From assembly GCA_027047745.1 (NCBI GenBank), contig JALTUB010000366.1, forward strand, positions 1 to 28,556: DNA of 28,556 nucleotides. Direction: 5' to 3'. Below the pieces are notes generated by a model that saw only the letters and a program-made list of their open reading frames with translations, had not been told where the DNA came from and made no database searches. Shown here piece by piece: positions 8,235 through 16,868 of the stretch; the stretch's first letter is position 1; each line of letters opens with the position of its first letter. A program made the translations under genes and the position numbers. The stretch is from Sulfurimonas sp. GTDB lineage: Bacteria > Campylobacterota > Campylobacteria > Campylobacterales > Sulfurimonadaceae.

Positions 8235-8676
8235 TTATAACCAATGTTTTTGCTGTTTTATCATGCCAAGTTTGACGAGATTCTTGCATCATGCCCCATA
8301 TAAACCCTAGATAAAATAGCATTTCACTAACAATTCTAAATATTGCACGGTTTAATGAGCTAAGAACACTAGGATTGCTAAGTGTACGGATTTCAATAAC
8401 TTTTATCTTCATGAGTAGTTTGCCAATAGATGCACCATACTGCATAGTAAAAAAAGCTTGGTAAACTATTTTAACAAAAAGATACTCTAAAACAAAACTA
8501 TTTGTTACATAGATGATCTCTTCCATATTTTTTGCATTTTGAAATTGATCCCAAAGCGCTATTATAAGTAAAAACGAGAGTAGTAACTCATCAATCACAA
8601 AAGCAGTAGAGCGTTTTGATATTGAGGCTAAGGATAAGTTCTCACGGTGAAGAGTGTTTTGTATCATTTCATCCAA
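8227..8676 (-). CDS. RDD family membrane protein
   Basis: A small inner-membrane protein of the RDD family, whose function is poorly known. The family signature near the N-terminus reads KRSTAFVIDELLLSFLLIIAL (Arg-x-x-Ala-Phe-x-x-Asp), starting the first membrane helix. A second helix (about FVLEYLFVKIVYQAFF) and the motif QYGASIGKLLMKIKV, which usually follows the second helix, are also clear. A third hydrophobic segment contains MLFYLGFIWGMM. I place the start at a TTG (8676) because AGGA, overlapping the purD stop, lies 9 bases before it, giving 149 residues. The ATG at 8667 (146 residues) is an alternative. An upstream start at 8751 would overlap purD by 64 bases and adds a tail without family similarity. 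It overlaps lptD by 8 bases. Confidence 0.85.
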   Translation of the reverse strand: MDEMIQNTLHRENLSLASISKRSTAFVIDELLLSFLLIIALWDQFQNAKNMEEIIYVTNSFVLEYLFVKIVYQAFFTMQYGASIGKLLMKIKVIEIRTLSNPSVLSSLNRAIFRIVSEMLFYLGFIWGMMQESRQTWHDKTAKTLVINA

Positions 8677-8687
8677 AGTTTTATATC

Positions 8688-9953
8688 CTAAAGAGCTTGA
8701 TAAGCTATATCTGTTCTGATTTGTTTGCCTGCAAAATGAACCTGTCCACATCTAAGATAAGCTCTATCTCTAGCTTGTTTTATGCTTTCACCTAAACCAA
8801 CACAGACTAAAACACGCCCACCATCAGCATATAAGACACCATCATCCATACTAACACCTGCAAAAGATATATGAGTATTTTTTTCTATATCTTCATGTTT
8901 TACATCATCTAAAATGATTTCAGCAGGAGTTGAACTTTTATATGGATAGTTCCCACTTGCCATCACTACGCCAACTGCAAATTGTGAAGAAAATTCTACT
9001 TTTATTTCAGCTAAACGATTTGTTGCAGCTTTATAAAACATATCACTTACGCTTGAAGTCATGAGAGGCATAAGGATTTCACACTCGGGGTCTCCAAAAC
9101 GAACATTAAACTCTAGTGTAATTGGTTCACCATTTACAACCATAATACCTATGAAAAGGACACCTTCAAAAGGGGCGTTTTCATTTTGCATACCATCCAA
9201 AGTAGGGCGAATTACTCTATCTCTTACTTTTTGATAAAGCTCTTCATCTACAAGAGGTGTTGGAGCATAAGCCCCCATTCCACCAGTATTTGGTCCTTCA
9301 TCGTTATTTAGAAGTCTTTTATGATCTTGTGCAGCTGGTAAAAGGATATAGTCTTTGCCATCACAAACTGCAAACATAGAAAGCTCATAACCATCTAAAA
9401 ACTCTTCTACAATAACTTTAAGCCCTGCATCTCCAAAACTTTTTCCACTTAACATTTCACTTATGGCGATTTTGGCTTCATCGTGGCTTTGTGCGATAAT
9501 CACACCCTTACCACCACAAAGACCATCTGCTTTAACAACGATAGGAGCTGTTAGTGTATCTGTAAATTTGAAAGCATCTTCAATGGAGTCTGTTTCTATA
9601 TATCGTGCTGTTGGGATGTTATACTTTGCTAAAAAGTTTTTCATATATACTTTTGAGCCTTCAAGCTGTGCAGCCTCTTTACTTGGTCCAAATATAGTTA
9701 AGCCTTTTGCTTTAAATATATCAACAACACCATCAACTAAAGGAGCTTCAGGTCCAACTATTGTAAGTTCTATCTCATTTTCTATAGCAAAATCAGCTAA
9801 CTTCTCATAATCTTTAATATTTAGATTTGTACCTAAGCTGTTTGTAGCACCATTTCCTGGTTGAAAAAATAGTTCATGTCCATCTTCTTCATTTTTTATA
9901 GCTCTTGCAATGGAGTATTCACGACCACCACTACCTAAAATTAAAATCTTCAT
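8688..9953 (-). CDS. purD: Phosphoribosylamine-glycine ligase (GAR synthetase)
   Basis: PurD joins glycine to phosphoribosylamine with ATP, step two of de novo purine synthesis. The 421 residues match the family. The N-terminal motif GSGGRE (7-12) is present, with Tyr where many members have His next. The ATP-grasp core shows VVKADGLCGGKGVIIA, the acidic VEEFLDGYELSMF, DHKRLLNNDEGPNTGGMGAYAPTP and the metal-binding EFNVRFGDPE. GGAG lies 5 bases before the ATG. The 79 bases between it and the upstream 6S-like RNA are AT-rich and hold no other gene; transcription may read through from the RNA promoter or start there. Downstream, the RDD, lptD, phosphoribosyltransferase and pnp genes follow with overlaps or very short gaps, so they probably form one operon. 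Confidence 0.97.
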   Translation of the reverse strand: MKILILGSGGREYSIARAIKNEEDGHELFFQPGNGATNSLGTNLNIKDYEKLADFAIENEIELTIVGPEAPLVDGVVDIFKAKGLTIFGPSKEAAQLEGSKVYMKNFLAKYNIPTARYIETDSIEDAFKFTDTLTAPIVVKADGLCGGKGVIIAQSHDEAKIAISEMLSGKSFGDAGLKVIVEEFLDGYELSMFAVCDGKDYILLPAAQDHKRLLNNDEGPNTGGMGAYAPTPLVDEELYQKVRDRVIRPTLDGMQNENAPFEGVLFIGIMVVNGEPITLEFNVRFGDPECEILMPLMTSSVSDMFYKAATNRLAEIKVEFSSQFAVGVVMASGNYPYKSSTPAEIILDDVKHEDIEKNTHISFAGVSMDDGVLYADGGRVLVCVGLGESIKQARDRAYLRCGQVHFAGKQIRTDIAYQAL

Positions 9954-10032
9954 TTATGCTCCATATAAAAAATAAATATACTTCTTTCATAACATTATGA
10001 ATGCTATAAAAGAAATATATTGTAAAAATAAC

Positions 10033-10233
10033 AATAGCCCGAAAAGCCGTTTCGCATTTGGCTTGGTTCTAAAAGCCGAATTTGGGTGAAGAGAGAGCTA
10101 TCTAACGGCGACATTATCTCGACAGAGTTAACATATCTCAAATGATAACATCGGCACACAACAGCTCTACTTGTTCACTAATTGAATATGTAGAACCCTC
10201 ATTGGTGCGATTAATCGAACTAATCAGACTATT
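10033..10233 (-). ncRNA. ssrS: 6S RNA candidate (RNA polymerase regulator)
   Basis: This explains the 313-base gene-free gap between hemD and purD. The predicted transcript of about 201 nt starts 7 bases after a TATAAT box. Its first ten bases AAUAGUCUGA pair fully with its last ten UCGGGCUAUU. Moving inward, UCGCA/UGCGA and GGUUCU/AGAACC extend a broken closing stem. Then comes a large unpaired bubble of roughly 20 bases per side, then AGAGCU/AGCUCU and the 9-bp GAUGUUAUC/GAUAAUGUC, capped by a loop. A long rod with a big central bubble and paired ends is the 6S architecture, imitating an open promoter. A U-rich tail (10022-10032) follows. 6S genes often sit beside purine genes, and I recall a position upstream of purD in H. 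pylori. The pairing is read by hand, with no covariance test. Confidence 0.75.
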
Positions 10234-10239
10234 AATAAT

Positions 10240-10245
10240 ATTATA
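10240..10245 (-). promoter_or_regulatory. -10 box of the 6S RNA candidate
   Basis: The minus strand reads TTTTTTGTATAAT. The TATAAT is preceded by a T tract typical of Campylobacterota sigma70 promoters and is placed so that a start at 10233 falls exactly on the first base of the paired 5' end of the RNA. Confidence 0.65.
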
Positions 10246-10266
10246 CAAAAAAGTTACTTGATTTTT

Positions 10267-10902
10267 TTATAAAGTGAGTGCTATTTGCATACAACTCTTT
10301 ATAGTTGTTTCATTTGATAAAATATAATCTCTGTTTTTCGGAACTGCTTTAGCAGTTGTTCTTCCGATTACAATAATTTGAGAGTTTTTATCAATAGTAT
10401 GTGTTTTTAGAAAACAGTTTAAACTTGAAGGGGATGTAAAAATTAATATTGAATTTTCTTCAACCTCTACATCTAATATTTCTTGGGAGCAATCACTTTT
10501 GTAAACTATAGCTTCATCAATATTGTATCCATCATCATGACACTTTTTTACAAAATCAGAAGCCACTTTTTCTGCCCTAAGATAGAGCCATTTCGTAGTT
10601 TTTGGATAGCTTTTGATTATCTCTGTAAGATTGTCTCCATATCCAGCACCAATTTCTAAAACGCCAGCACCTAAATCTTCGTAACTTTTTGCACTTGCAG
10701 TAGAAACACAGAGAGCTTTCTTATCTAAATATTGCTCTTTTCTATACTGTTTTAGAGCCAAAGAAACCTGTTTTGAAGTGATAATAAGATAATCGTATTT
10801 TGAAAAATCAATAGATGGTTTAAAAAATGTAATGCTTAAAGAGTTTATACTTATTGCATCTGGATGAGAGGAAATAGAAAAAAGGTAAATTGGTTTTGAC
10901 AT
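10267..10902 (-). CDS. hemD: Uroporphyrinogen-III synthase
   Basis: HemD closes and inverts hydroxymethylbilane to uroporphyrinogen III in heme synthesis. The protein is 211 residues, a normal but short length. Sequence similarity in this family is low, and the call rests on the characteristic pattern: an N-terminal KPIYLFS strand, DYLIITSKQVSLALKQY (the usual ITSxxAV position), WLYLRAEKVASDF in the hinge, then the second lobe with EAIVYKSD, ILIFTSPSSLNCFLK and IIVIGRTTAKAV. It follows guaA by 17 bases on the same strand. No good Shine-Dalgarno is seen before the ATG, so it may depend on translation from guaA. Its stop lies just upstream of the 6S promoter box. Confidence 0.85.
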   Translation of the reverse strand: MSKPIYLFSISSHPDAISINSLSITFFKPSIDFSKYDYLIITSKQVSLALKQYRKEQYLDKKALCVSTASAKSYEDLGAGVLEIGAGYGDNLTEIIKSYPKTTKWLYLRAEKVASDFVKKCHDDGYNIDEAIVYKSDCSQEILDVEVEENSILIFTSPSSLNCFLKTHTIDKNSQIIVIGRTTAKAVPKNRDYILSNETTIKSCMQIALTL

Positions 10903-10919
10903 GAGAATAAGTTCTTAAC

Positions 10920-12458
10920 TTATTCCCACTCGATTGTTGCAGGGGGCTTACTTGATATATCATAAACTACGCGATTTATCCCATCTACTTCATTGATAAT
11001 TCTTCTTGAAATTCTCTCTAGCAAATCATGAGGAAGATGTGCAAAAGTTGCAGTCATGCCATCAACTGCTTCAACAACACGAACAGCTACTGTATTGTCA
11101 TAAGTACGGTTATCGCCCATAACGCCAACTGATTTTACATTAAGTAAAACTGTAAATGCTTGCCATGTTCTTGCGTAGTATCCACTTGCTTTTAACTCAT
11201 CTAATAAAATTACATCAGCTTCACGAAGTAGATCTAAGTCAGGTACATTAACATCACCCATGATTCGGATAGCTAAACCTGGTCCAGGGAATGGATGACG
11301 ATTTATCATATCAGATGGAAGTCCTAACTCTAAACCAATCTTGCGAACTTCATCTTTAAAAAGTTCACGAAGTGGTTCTATAAGCTCAAAATCCATCCAA
11401 TCAGGTAAACCACCAACATTGTGATGTGATTTTATAACTTCAGATGGACCATTTACAGAGATAGACTCGATAACATCAGGGTAAAGTGTTCCCTGTGCTA
11501 AAAATTTAATCCCATCATGTTTTTTCGCCTCTTTTTCAAACTCTTCTATAAAAGTATGTCCAATAATCTTTCTTTTTGTCTCAGGGTCACTCACACCTGC
11601 GAGTTTCCCCAAAAAGTTATCAACTGCATCAACAGTTATCAAAGGAGCTTTTAGGTTTATCTTGAAAACTTCCTCAACTTGTTGTCGTTCACCTTTTCTT
11701 AGTAGTCCATTATCAACAAAGACAGGAATGAGTTGGTCACCAATCGCTTCATAAAGCATAGCAGCAACAACTGAACTATCAACTCCACCACTTAGCCCAC
11801 AAAGAACTTTTGCATCTCCAACTTTCTCACGGATTAGGTCTATTTGTTGTTTTAAGAAGTGTTCCATCTTCCATTTTTCAGTAACTCCACAAATATTTTT
11901 TGCAAAGTTACGAAGCATGAGATAACCCTCTTCAGAGTGTTGAACTTCTGGGTGATACTGCATTGCATAAACGCGTTTTTCTTCATTTGCTATGGCTGCA
12001 TAAGGAGAGTTTGCACTTGTTGCTATGGGTGTAAAACCTTGGGGGAGAGTCTCTACCTTGTCGCTATGACTCATCCAAACTATACGGTTATCATCACAAT
12101 CTTTTAAAAGAGGAGAGTCTGTTTCTATCTTTAACTCTGCTTTTCCATACTCATGATGTGAAGAACGGATTACGCTACCTCCAAAATCAACAGCAATCCT
12201 TTGCATACCATAACAGATACCAAGGATAGGAAGACCTAAGTCATAAACACCTTTATCTACTTCGTAAGCATCTTCATTATATACAGAAGATGGACCACCA
12301 GAGAGGATAATACCTTGAGGGTTTTTTGTTTTAATATCTTCTACAGATGTATGATAGGGAAGAATTTCACAGTAAATTTTGTCTTCACGAAGACGACGGG
12401 CTATAAGTTGAGTGTATTGAGAACCAAAATCTAGGACTATAATGCTAACATTTTTCAT
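10920..12458 (-). CDS. guaA: GMP synthase (glutamine-hydrolysing)
   Basis: GuaA converts XMP to GMP using glutamine and ATP. The N-terminal class I amidotransferase has nucleophile Cys82 (GICYGMQ) with His169 and Glu171 (YHPE) completing the triad. The ATP-pyrophosphatase P-loop SGGVDSS is at 223-229, and the C-terminal dimerisation domain ends in the invariant SSKPPATIEWE. The length is 512 residues from ATG 12458, which has GAAAGG 7 bases upstream. An in-frame ATG at 12473 would add five residues but contains this site. A TATAGT box at 12501-12506 suggests its own promoter after the CPA1 antiporter gene. It precedes hemD and, after the 6S candidate, purD, so two purine genes lie close together. 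Confidence 0.97.
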   Translation of the reverse strand: MKNVSIIVLDFGSQYTQLIARRLREDKIYCEILPYHTSVEDIKTKNPQGIILSGGPSSVYNEDAYEVDKGVYDLGLPILGICYGMQRIAVDFGGSVIRSSHHEYGKAELKIETDSPLLKDCDDNRIVWMSHSDKVETLPQGFTPIATSANSPYAAIANEEKRVYAMQYHPEVQHSEEGYLMLRNFAKNICGVTEKWKMEHFLKQQIDLIREKVGDAKVLCGLSGGVDSSVVAAMLYEAIGDQLIPVFVDNGLLRKGERQQVEEVFKINLKAPLITVDAVDNFLGKLAGVSDPETKRKIIGHTFIEEFEKEAKKHDGIKFLAQGTLYPDVIESISVNGPSEVIKSHHNVGGLPDWMDFELIEPLRELFKDEVRKIGLELGLPSDMINRHPFPGPGLAIRIMGDVNVPDLDLLREADVILLDELKASGYYARTWQAFTVLLNVKSVGVMGDNRTYDNTVAVRVVEAVDGMTATFAHLPHDLLERISRRIINEVDGINRVVYDISSKPPATIEWE

Positions 12459-12500
12459 ATAAATGCCTTTCATAAAATAATTAAATAATTGTGAAAGGAT

Positions 12501-12506
12501 ACTATA
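12501..12506 (-). promoter_or_regulatory. Possible -10 box for guaA
   Basis: The minus strand reads TATTTATAGTATCC in the 76-base gap between the CPA1 antiporter stop and the guaA ATG; TATAGT is the best hexamer. No strong -35 is seen. Confidence 0.35.
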
Positions 12507-12534
12507 AATAAGGTTAATTTTTGATTGTGAATGC

Positions 12535-14088
12535 TTATTGAATAAATAAAATCTCTTTATTGATATTTGCTATAAGTTCTTCACCAATAGTTGTAGATAT
12601 TATTCCATGTTTCATAGACTCTTGTATGGCGTCTTTTTGTTTAAGTAGGAGTCTTTTAAGTGCTGTTTTGAACTCATAATCTTTTACATCTGGATTTGTA
12701 GCCAACTTTTCTATGTCGTCTTTAGCCTTATCTATATCTTTAGTGTTGTATTCTAATAGCAGTTTATAAACATGCTCTGAGATAAGTGCTTCTTTTCTCA
12801 TCGTTTCTAAGTCTGACAAAGAACCATTTAGAGATATGAGTTTTCCTTTTTTAAGTTCGTACTCTTCTAAGTTCTTATCTCGTCCTCCGATATTGAAAAA
12901 CTGCAAAAGTTTCCCTATCGATAAACCTTGAACAATTAAAGAAAATCCAACAACACCAAAACTCATAGTTAAAATGATACTTCTAAACTCATAATCAAGA
13001 GGTATAGCAAGTGCTAATGCCATGCCAAGTGCACCTCTTACTCCACCCCAAATGAAGATTGATTGCCATTTAAAGCTGATTTTTTTATCTATCACATTTA
13101 AAAACATAGTTAAAAATAGTATAGATACACTTCGCCCTAAAAGTACAGCTATAATCGCTATCACAATATAAGAAAAATTTGAAAAAATATTTACGATGCC
13201 AACTTCCAAGCCGATGATAATAAAAACAACTGAGTTAATAATAAAGGCAATGTAATCCCAAAAATCTTTTACAGATACTCTTGTTGTTGGACTCATGCCT
13301 ATCTTTGTTCCATAGTTTCCAACCATCAAACCAGCTGCTATAACAGATATAACACCCGATACCTCAAAATGCTCGGCAACAAGATAAGAGAGGTATGTTA
13401 CAACTGTTGTAAGTGTTATTTCTATCAAATGATCATCAACGAGTGCTGTGATTCTTGAAAAGGTGAGTCCTATAACCCCTCCAACAGCGACTCCTCCAAA
13501 TGCTACAATCACAAACTCTTTAATCCCGTTAGTAAGACTAAATTCAGAGTGTGAAACTATTGTTGATAAAACTATCCCATAAACGACAACGGAAACACCA
13601 TCATTGAGTAAGCTCTCTCCTTCTATGATAGAAGATAGTCTTTTAGGGACTCCAAGTTGCTTAAAAATAGCAAGAACTGAAATAGGGTCAGTTGAAGATA
13701 TAACTGCACCAAAAAGTAAAGCGGCAATAAGTGGCATGGCTTCATTTGGAGAGAAGATAGAAAGAGTGGTTTGTAAGAAAAATCCTGTAGTAAATACAGC
13801 AATAACAACCCCAAAAACAGCATAGGTAAGAATAGGTTTTAGATTTTCTTTCATCTCTTTTGCATTTAGATTAAAGGCAGCTTCAAAGAGAAGAGGTGGC
13901 AGTAAAACATGGAAAATCAGGTTTGGAGTAAGGCGTATATCTGGAAAAATATCAAAAAAACTTAAGATTATCCCTGTAAAAATAAGTGCTATTGTATATG
14001 GAAGATTACTAAAATATCTTACACTCATCGCAACTGATATGATAACCATAAAGAGTAGTATGATTTCTACTTCTATTGATGAGTGCAT
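12535..14088 (-). CDS. CPA1-family Na+/H+ antiporter
   Basis: An inner-membrane monovalent cation/proton antiporter of the CPA1 (NhaP/NHE-like) family, 517 residues. About 12 hydrophobic helices fill residues 1-400. The signature LLPPLLFEAAFN lies at 62-73, the unwound-helix motif SSTDP at 131-135, and the ion-binding GESLLNDG at 157-164, with Asn162-Asp163 as the exchange site. Residues from about 405 on form a charged, helical cytoplasmic tail (IGGRDKNLEEYELKKGKLIS onward), a likely regulatory region. Whether Na+, K+ or both are exchanged cannot be told from sequence. It follows nhaD by 23 bases, so two unrelated Na+/H+ antiporters appear to be co-transcribed. Confidence 0.9.
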   Translation of the reverse strand: MHSSIEVEIILLFMVIISVAMSVRYFSNLPYTIALIFTGIILSFFDIFPDIRLTPNLIFHVLLPPLLFEAAFNLNAKEMKENLKPILTYAVFGVVIAVFTTGFFLQTTLSIFSPNEAMPLIAALLFGAVISSTDPISVLAIFKQLGVPKRLSSIIEGESLLNDGVSVVVYGIVLSTIVSHSEFSLTNGIKEFVIVAFGGVAVGGVIGLTFSRITALVDDHLIEITLTTVVTYLSYLVAEHFEVSGVISVIAAGLMVGNYGTKIGMSPTTRVSVKDFWDYIAFIINSVVFIIIGLEVGIVNIFSNFSYIVIAIIAVLLGRSVSILFLTMFLNVIDKKISFKWQSIFIWGGVRGALGMALALAIPLDYEFRSIILTMSFGVVGFSLIVQGLSIGKLLQFFNIGGRDKNLEEYELKKGKLISLNGSLSDLETMRKEALISEHVYKLLLEYNTKDIDKAKDDIEKLATNPDVKDYEFKTALKRLLLKQKDAIQESMKHGIISTTIGEELIANINKEILFIQ

Positions 14089-14111
14089 AAGATTGTCTCT
14101 TATTTATAAAT

Positions 14112-15419
14112 TTAATAAAGTCCCATTATCTCAAACTGAACATACCAAATAGCGATAGATATAATATATCCAACAAGTATTGTCCATGAGAGTTTCAGGT
14201 GAGAACCAAAGGTATAAATGCCACGAAGTTTACCCATAACTCCAACACCTGCAGCAGAACCAAAAGAGATAAGGCTTCCACCGATTCCTGCTGTCATTGT
14301 AACTAGCATCCATTGTGCTGTATCCATATCTGGAGATGATTTTAAAATTGCACTCATGACTGGAACATTATCTACTATTGCAGAGAGAAAACCTACTCCA
14401 ACATTCGCTGCAGTTGATCCTACTATACCGTAAACATGATGAACATATTCTAAGAAACCTAAAAAATGTAATGCTCCAACTGCTGAGAGGATACCAAAGA
14501 AGAAAAGAAGAGTGTCATTCTCTACTTTTTGCATATTAACATAGATATTAAAGCCATGTTGCCCACTTTTATGAAGATGAACAGAATACATTTTGAGAAG
14601 TGCAAGACCAAACATCATGCCCCACATTGCAGGAAAGTGAAAAAATTGATGACCTAAAACTGCTATAACGATAGTTGCAACACCTAAGTAAGTAACACCC
14701 ATACCACCATCAAGAACTTGTGGCTTTTTTTCTGTGGAAGCATCAAAAGGAGGTTGTCCATTTGGAACATACATAGATAGTAAAAAAGCTGTAACGCCCC
14801 AACCAACTACAGAGGCAGGGAAAAGATAAAGAAAGTCAACAAACTCACCTTTTCCAGCAGTCCATGACATAAGTGTTGTAATGTCACCAAATGGAGACCA
14901 AGCACCACCTGCATTTGCAGCAACAACTATGTTGATAGCACCAGGAACTAGAAATGCAATATTTTTTTTATCAATCGTAAAAAGAACAGTAGATAAAATA
15001 AGTGCTGTAGTTAAGTTGTCTGCAACGGGAGAGATAAAAAATGCTAAAAGACCAGTGAGCCAAAATAACTTTTTATAAGTATAACCCTTAGAGACAAGCT
15101 TATACTTCATAAGGTCAAAAACACCTCTTTCTATAAGTGTTTCAATGTAAGTCATAGCAACTAGTAAGAAGAAGAAAATTTCTGCAATCTCTAATATAAG
15201 ATGCTCTAACTCTTCATGCAGAGGGTCAGGATTTATTCCATTTATAGCATAATAAATTCCTATGAGCATAAACATAAATGTTCCTGCAAAAAGAGCTGGT
15301 TTTGCTTTGTTTACTTCATATCTATCCTCTGTAGCTATAAAATAATAAGCAATAACAAAGATGGCTAAACTTAACCATCCCACCCAAGTTGTTGCAAGAT
15401 TAATTGCTTCATGTTCCAT
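14112..15419 (-). CDS. nhaD: NhaD-type Na+/H+ antiporter
   Basis: An inner-membrane Na+(Li+)/H+ antiporter of the ion transporter superfamily, 435 residues with 11-13 hydrophobic segments. Family blocks seen are SPVADNLTTALILSTVLF, NAGGAWSPFGDITTLMSW and, in the second inverted half, LSAIVDNVPVMSAIL and GSLISFGSAAGVGVMG. The polar Asp-Asn and Ser-Pro residues in these broken helices form the transport site in the superfamily. The ATG lies directly after the nadB stop (the stop is 15420-15422), and GAGGAG within the last nadB codons serves as ribosome binding site. Context with the CPA1 antiporter points to sodium or pH homeostasis, as expected for a marine organism. Confidence 0.93.
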   Translation of the reverse strand: MEHEAINLATTWVGWLSLAIFVIAYYFIATEDRYEVNKAKPALFAGTFMFMLIGIYYAINGINPDPLHEELEHLILEIAEIFFFLLVAMTYIETLIERGVFDLMKYKLVSKGYTYKKLFWLTGLLAFFISPVADNLTTALILSTVLFTIDKKNIAFLVPGAINIVVAANAGGAWSPFGDITTLMSWTAGKGEFVDFLYLFPASVVGWGVTAFLLSMYVPNGQPPFDASTEKKPQVLDGGMGVTYLGVATIVIAVLGHQFFHFPAMWGMMFGLALLKMYSVHLHKSGQHGFNIYVNMQKVENDTLLFFFGILSAVGALHFLGFLEYVHHVYGIVGSTAANVGVGFLSAIVDNVPVMSAILKSSPDMDTAQWMLVTMTAGIGGSLISFGSAAGVGVMGKLRGIYTFGSHLKLSWTILVGYIISIAIWYVQFEIMGLY

Positions 15420-16868
15420 TTAATTCTCCTCTTGTATAGTGTGAACCCCGATAGATTCTTTTCTTTTTAGTGCTGAGACTATTATCTCTCTAGCCGTAAG
15501 TAAACGAAATTTCAATAGTCTACCAATTTTTTCTTTTAAAAGAGCATTAATTGTGTTTAATGCATCATTTAAGCCACTATTTGTTCTTATTATAGATACA
15601 TTTTCCCACATTGTATGCCTGAGTTGATTTTTTTTATCCTTATCTTCCTTCATGCTCATGACTTCATCTATAGTATCAAACTCCATAATCGTTTTATCAT
15701 CCCTTTGAGATAAAATGTCTAAAACTGCTATTTTAGCAAATACTAACCCTTCTAAAAGTGAGTTTGAAGCAAGACGATTTGCACCGTGAACACCAGTTGA
15801 TGCAACTTCACCGATGGCGTATAGATTTTTAACACTTGGTACTCTTGCGTTTAAATCAGTTTTTATACCACCTATTGCATAATGAAAAGCAGGAGATATT
15901 GGAACTCTTTGACTTGGAACATTAAAACCTAAATCCCTTAAATATTTACTTATATTTGGAAACCTATTTTTAAAATATTTTTCATCAAAATTTTTAAAAG
16001 AGAGGTAAACATTTAGTCCTGTTTTTTTCTTATATCTAAAGATAGATTTACTAACTATGTCTCTTGAAGCCAACTCTCCTCTTTTGTCATAGTCAAACAT
16101 AAATCGTCTGCCATTTTCATCTTCAATCTCAGCTCCTTCTCCTCGAAGTGCTTCTGTGAGTAACATTTTTTGTGCATCATTGCTATTTACAAATACTGTT
16201 GGGTGAAATTGTAACATCTCCATTCTCTCTAGCTCTATACCTTTCATGAGACATAAACCTTGCATATCTGCACTTATAGTAGGTGCATTTGTATGGAACT
16301 CATACAAAGAACCTACACCACCACTAGCAATGATTACATTTTTAGCATAGATATTACGCGTTTGTCTATGTTCTAAAACAGTTACACCATAACACTCACC
16401 ATCTTTAATGAGCAGGTCAACTACTCTTGCATCACCTAGCATGGCATGAGTGTTTTCAGATAGTAAAAAATGGTGTAAATATCGTCCTGTAGCATCTCCT
16501 CCAGCGTGTAGTATTCTTTCACATGAATGAGCTGCTTCTTTAGTATATAAAAGTTCCCCCTCTTCATTTTTATCAAAAGAAAAACCATTTTTTATAATGT
16601 CATCAATAACTTCTCTTGAAGAGGCACTTAAAAGTTCAACAGCATCTTTGTCGCATAGTCCAGAACCTGCATCTAAAGTATCTTTTATATGTACAGGTAT
16701 ATCTGCCTTGTTACGAGCTAAGGCAACTCCACCTTGAGCATAAAAAGAGTTACATTTAAAAGTTTCTCTTTTGTTTAAGATTAGAACTTTTTTCTCTTTT
16801 GGAAGATTCATACTTGCATAAAGACCAGCAACACCAGAGCCGACAATAATTACATCATAATAAAACAT
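15420..16868 (-). CDS. nadB: L-aspartate oxidase
   Basis: NadB oxidises aspartate to iminoaspartate, the first step of bacterial NAD synthesis, with FAD and oxygen or fumarate as acceptor. The dinucleotide-binding GSGVAGLYAS lies near residue 10. Next come the NSFYAQGGVALA flavin motif, HSCERILHAGGDATG, ASGGVGSLYEFHTNAP, LLTEALRGEGA, and PAFHYAIGGIKTD with GANRLASNSLLEG near the FAD end. The helical C-terminal domain is present; total 482 residues. I use the ATG at 16868; it overlaps the upstream lipoprotein stop by one base (TAATG). A TTG at 16880 would add four residues inside the lipoprotein gene. No nadA or nadC is nearby. nhaD follows immediately. Confidence 0.95.
   Translation of the reverse strand: MFYYDVIIVGSGVAGLYASMNLPKEKKVLILNKRETFKCNSFYAQGGVALARNKADIPVHIKDTLDAGSGLCDKDAVELLSASSREVIDDIIKNGFSFDKNEEGELLYTKEAAHSCERILHAGGDATGRYLHHFLLSENTHAMLGDARVVDLLIKDGECYGVTVLEHRQTRNIYAKNVIIASGGVGSLYEFHTNAPTISADMQGLCLMKGIELERMEMLQFHPTVFVNSNDAQKMLLTEALRGEGAEIEDENGRRFMFDYDKRGELASRDIVSKSIFRYKKKTGLNVYLSFKNFDEKYFKNRFPNISKYLRDLGFNVPSQRVPISPAFHYAIGGIKTDLNARVPSVKNLYAIGEVASTGVHGANRLASNSLLEGLVFAKIAVLDILSQRDDKTIMEFDTIDEVMSMKEDKDKKNQLRHTMWENVSIIRTNSGLNDALNTINALLKEKIGRLLKFRLLTAREIIVSALKRKESIGVHTIQEEN

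Noticed and set aside
8677..8751. Longer RDD start at 8751
   Set aside because: It would overlap purD by 64 bases, lacks a ribosome site, and adds residues unlike the RDD family.
9463..9810. A 115-codon plus-strand frame opposite purD
   Set aside because: It falls in the ATP-grasp region of purD, and no promoter or ribosome site supports it.
10033..10233. Purine riboswitch or PurR-type leader for purD
   Set aside because: The conserved purine-riboswitch core with its two kissing loops is not seen; the paired ends and central bubble fit 6S RNA better.
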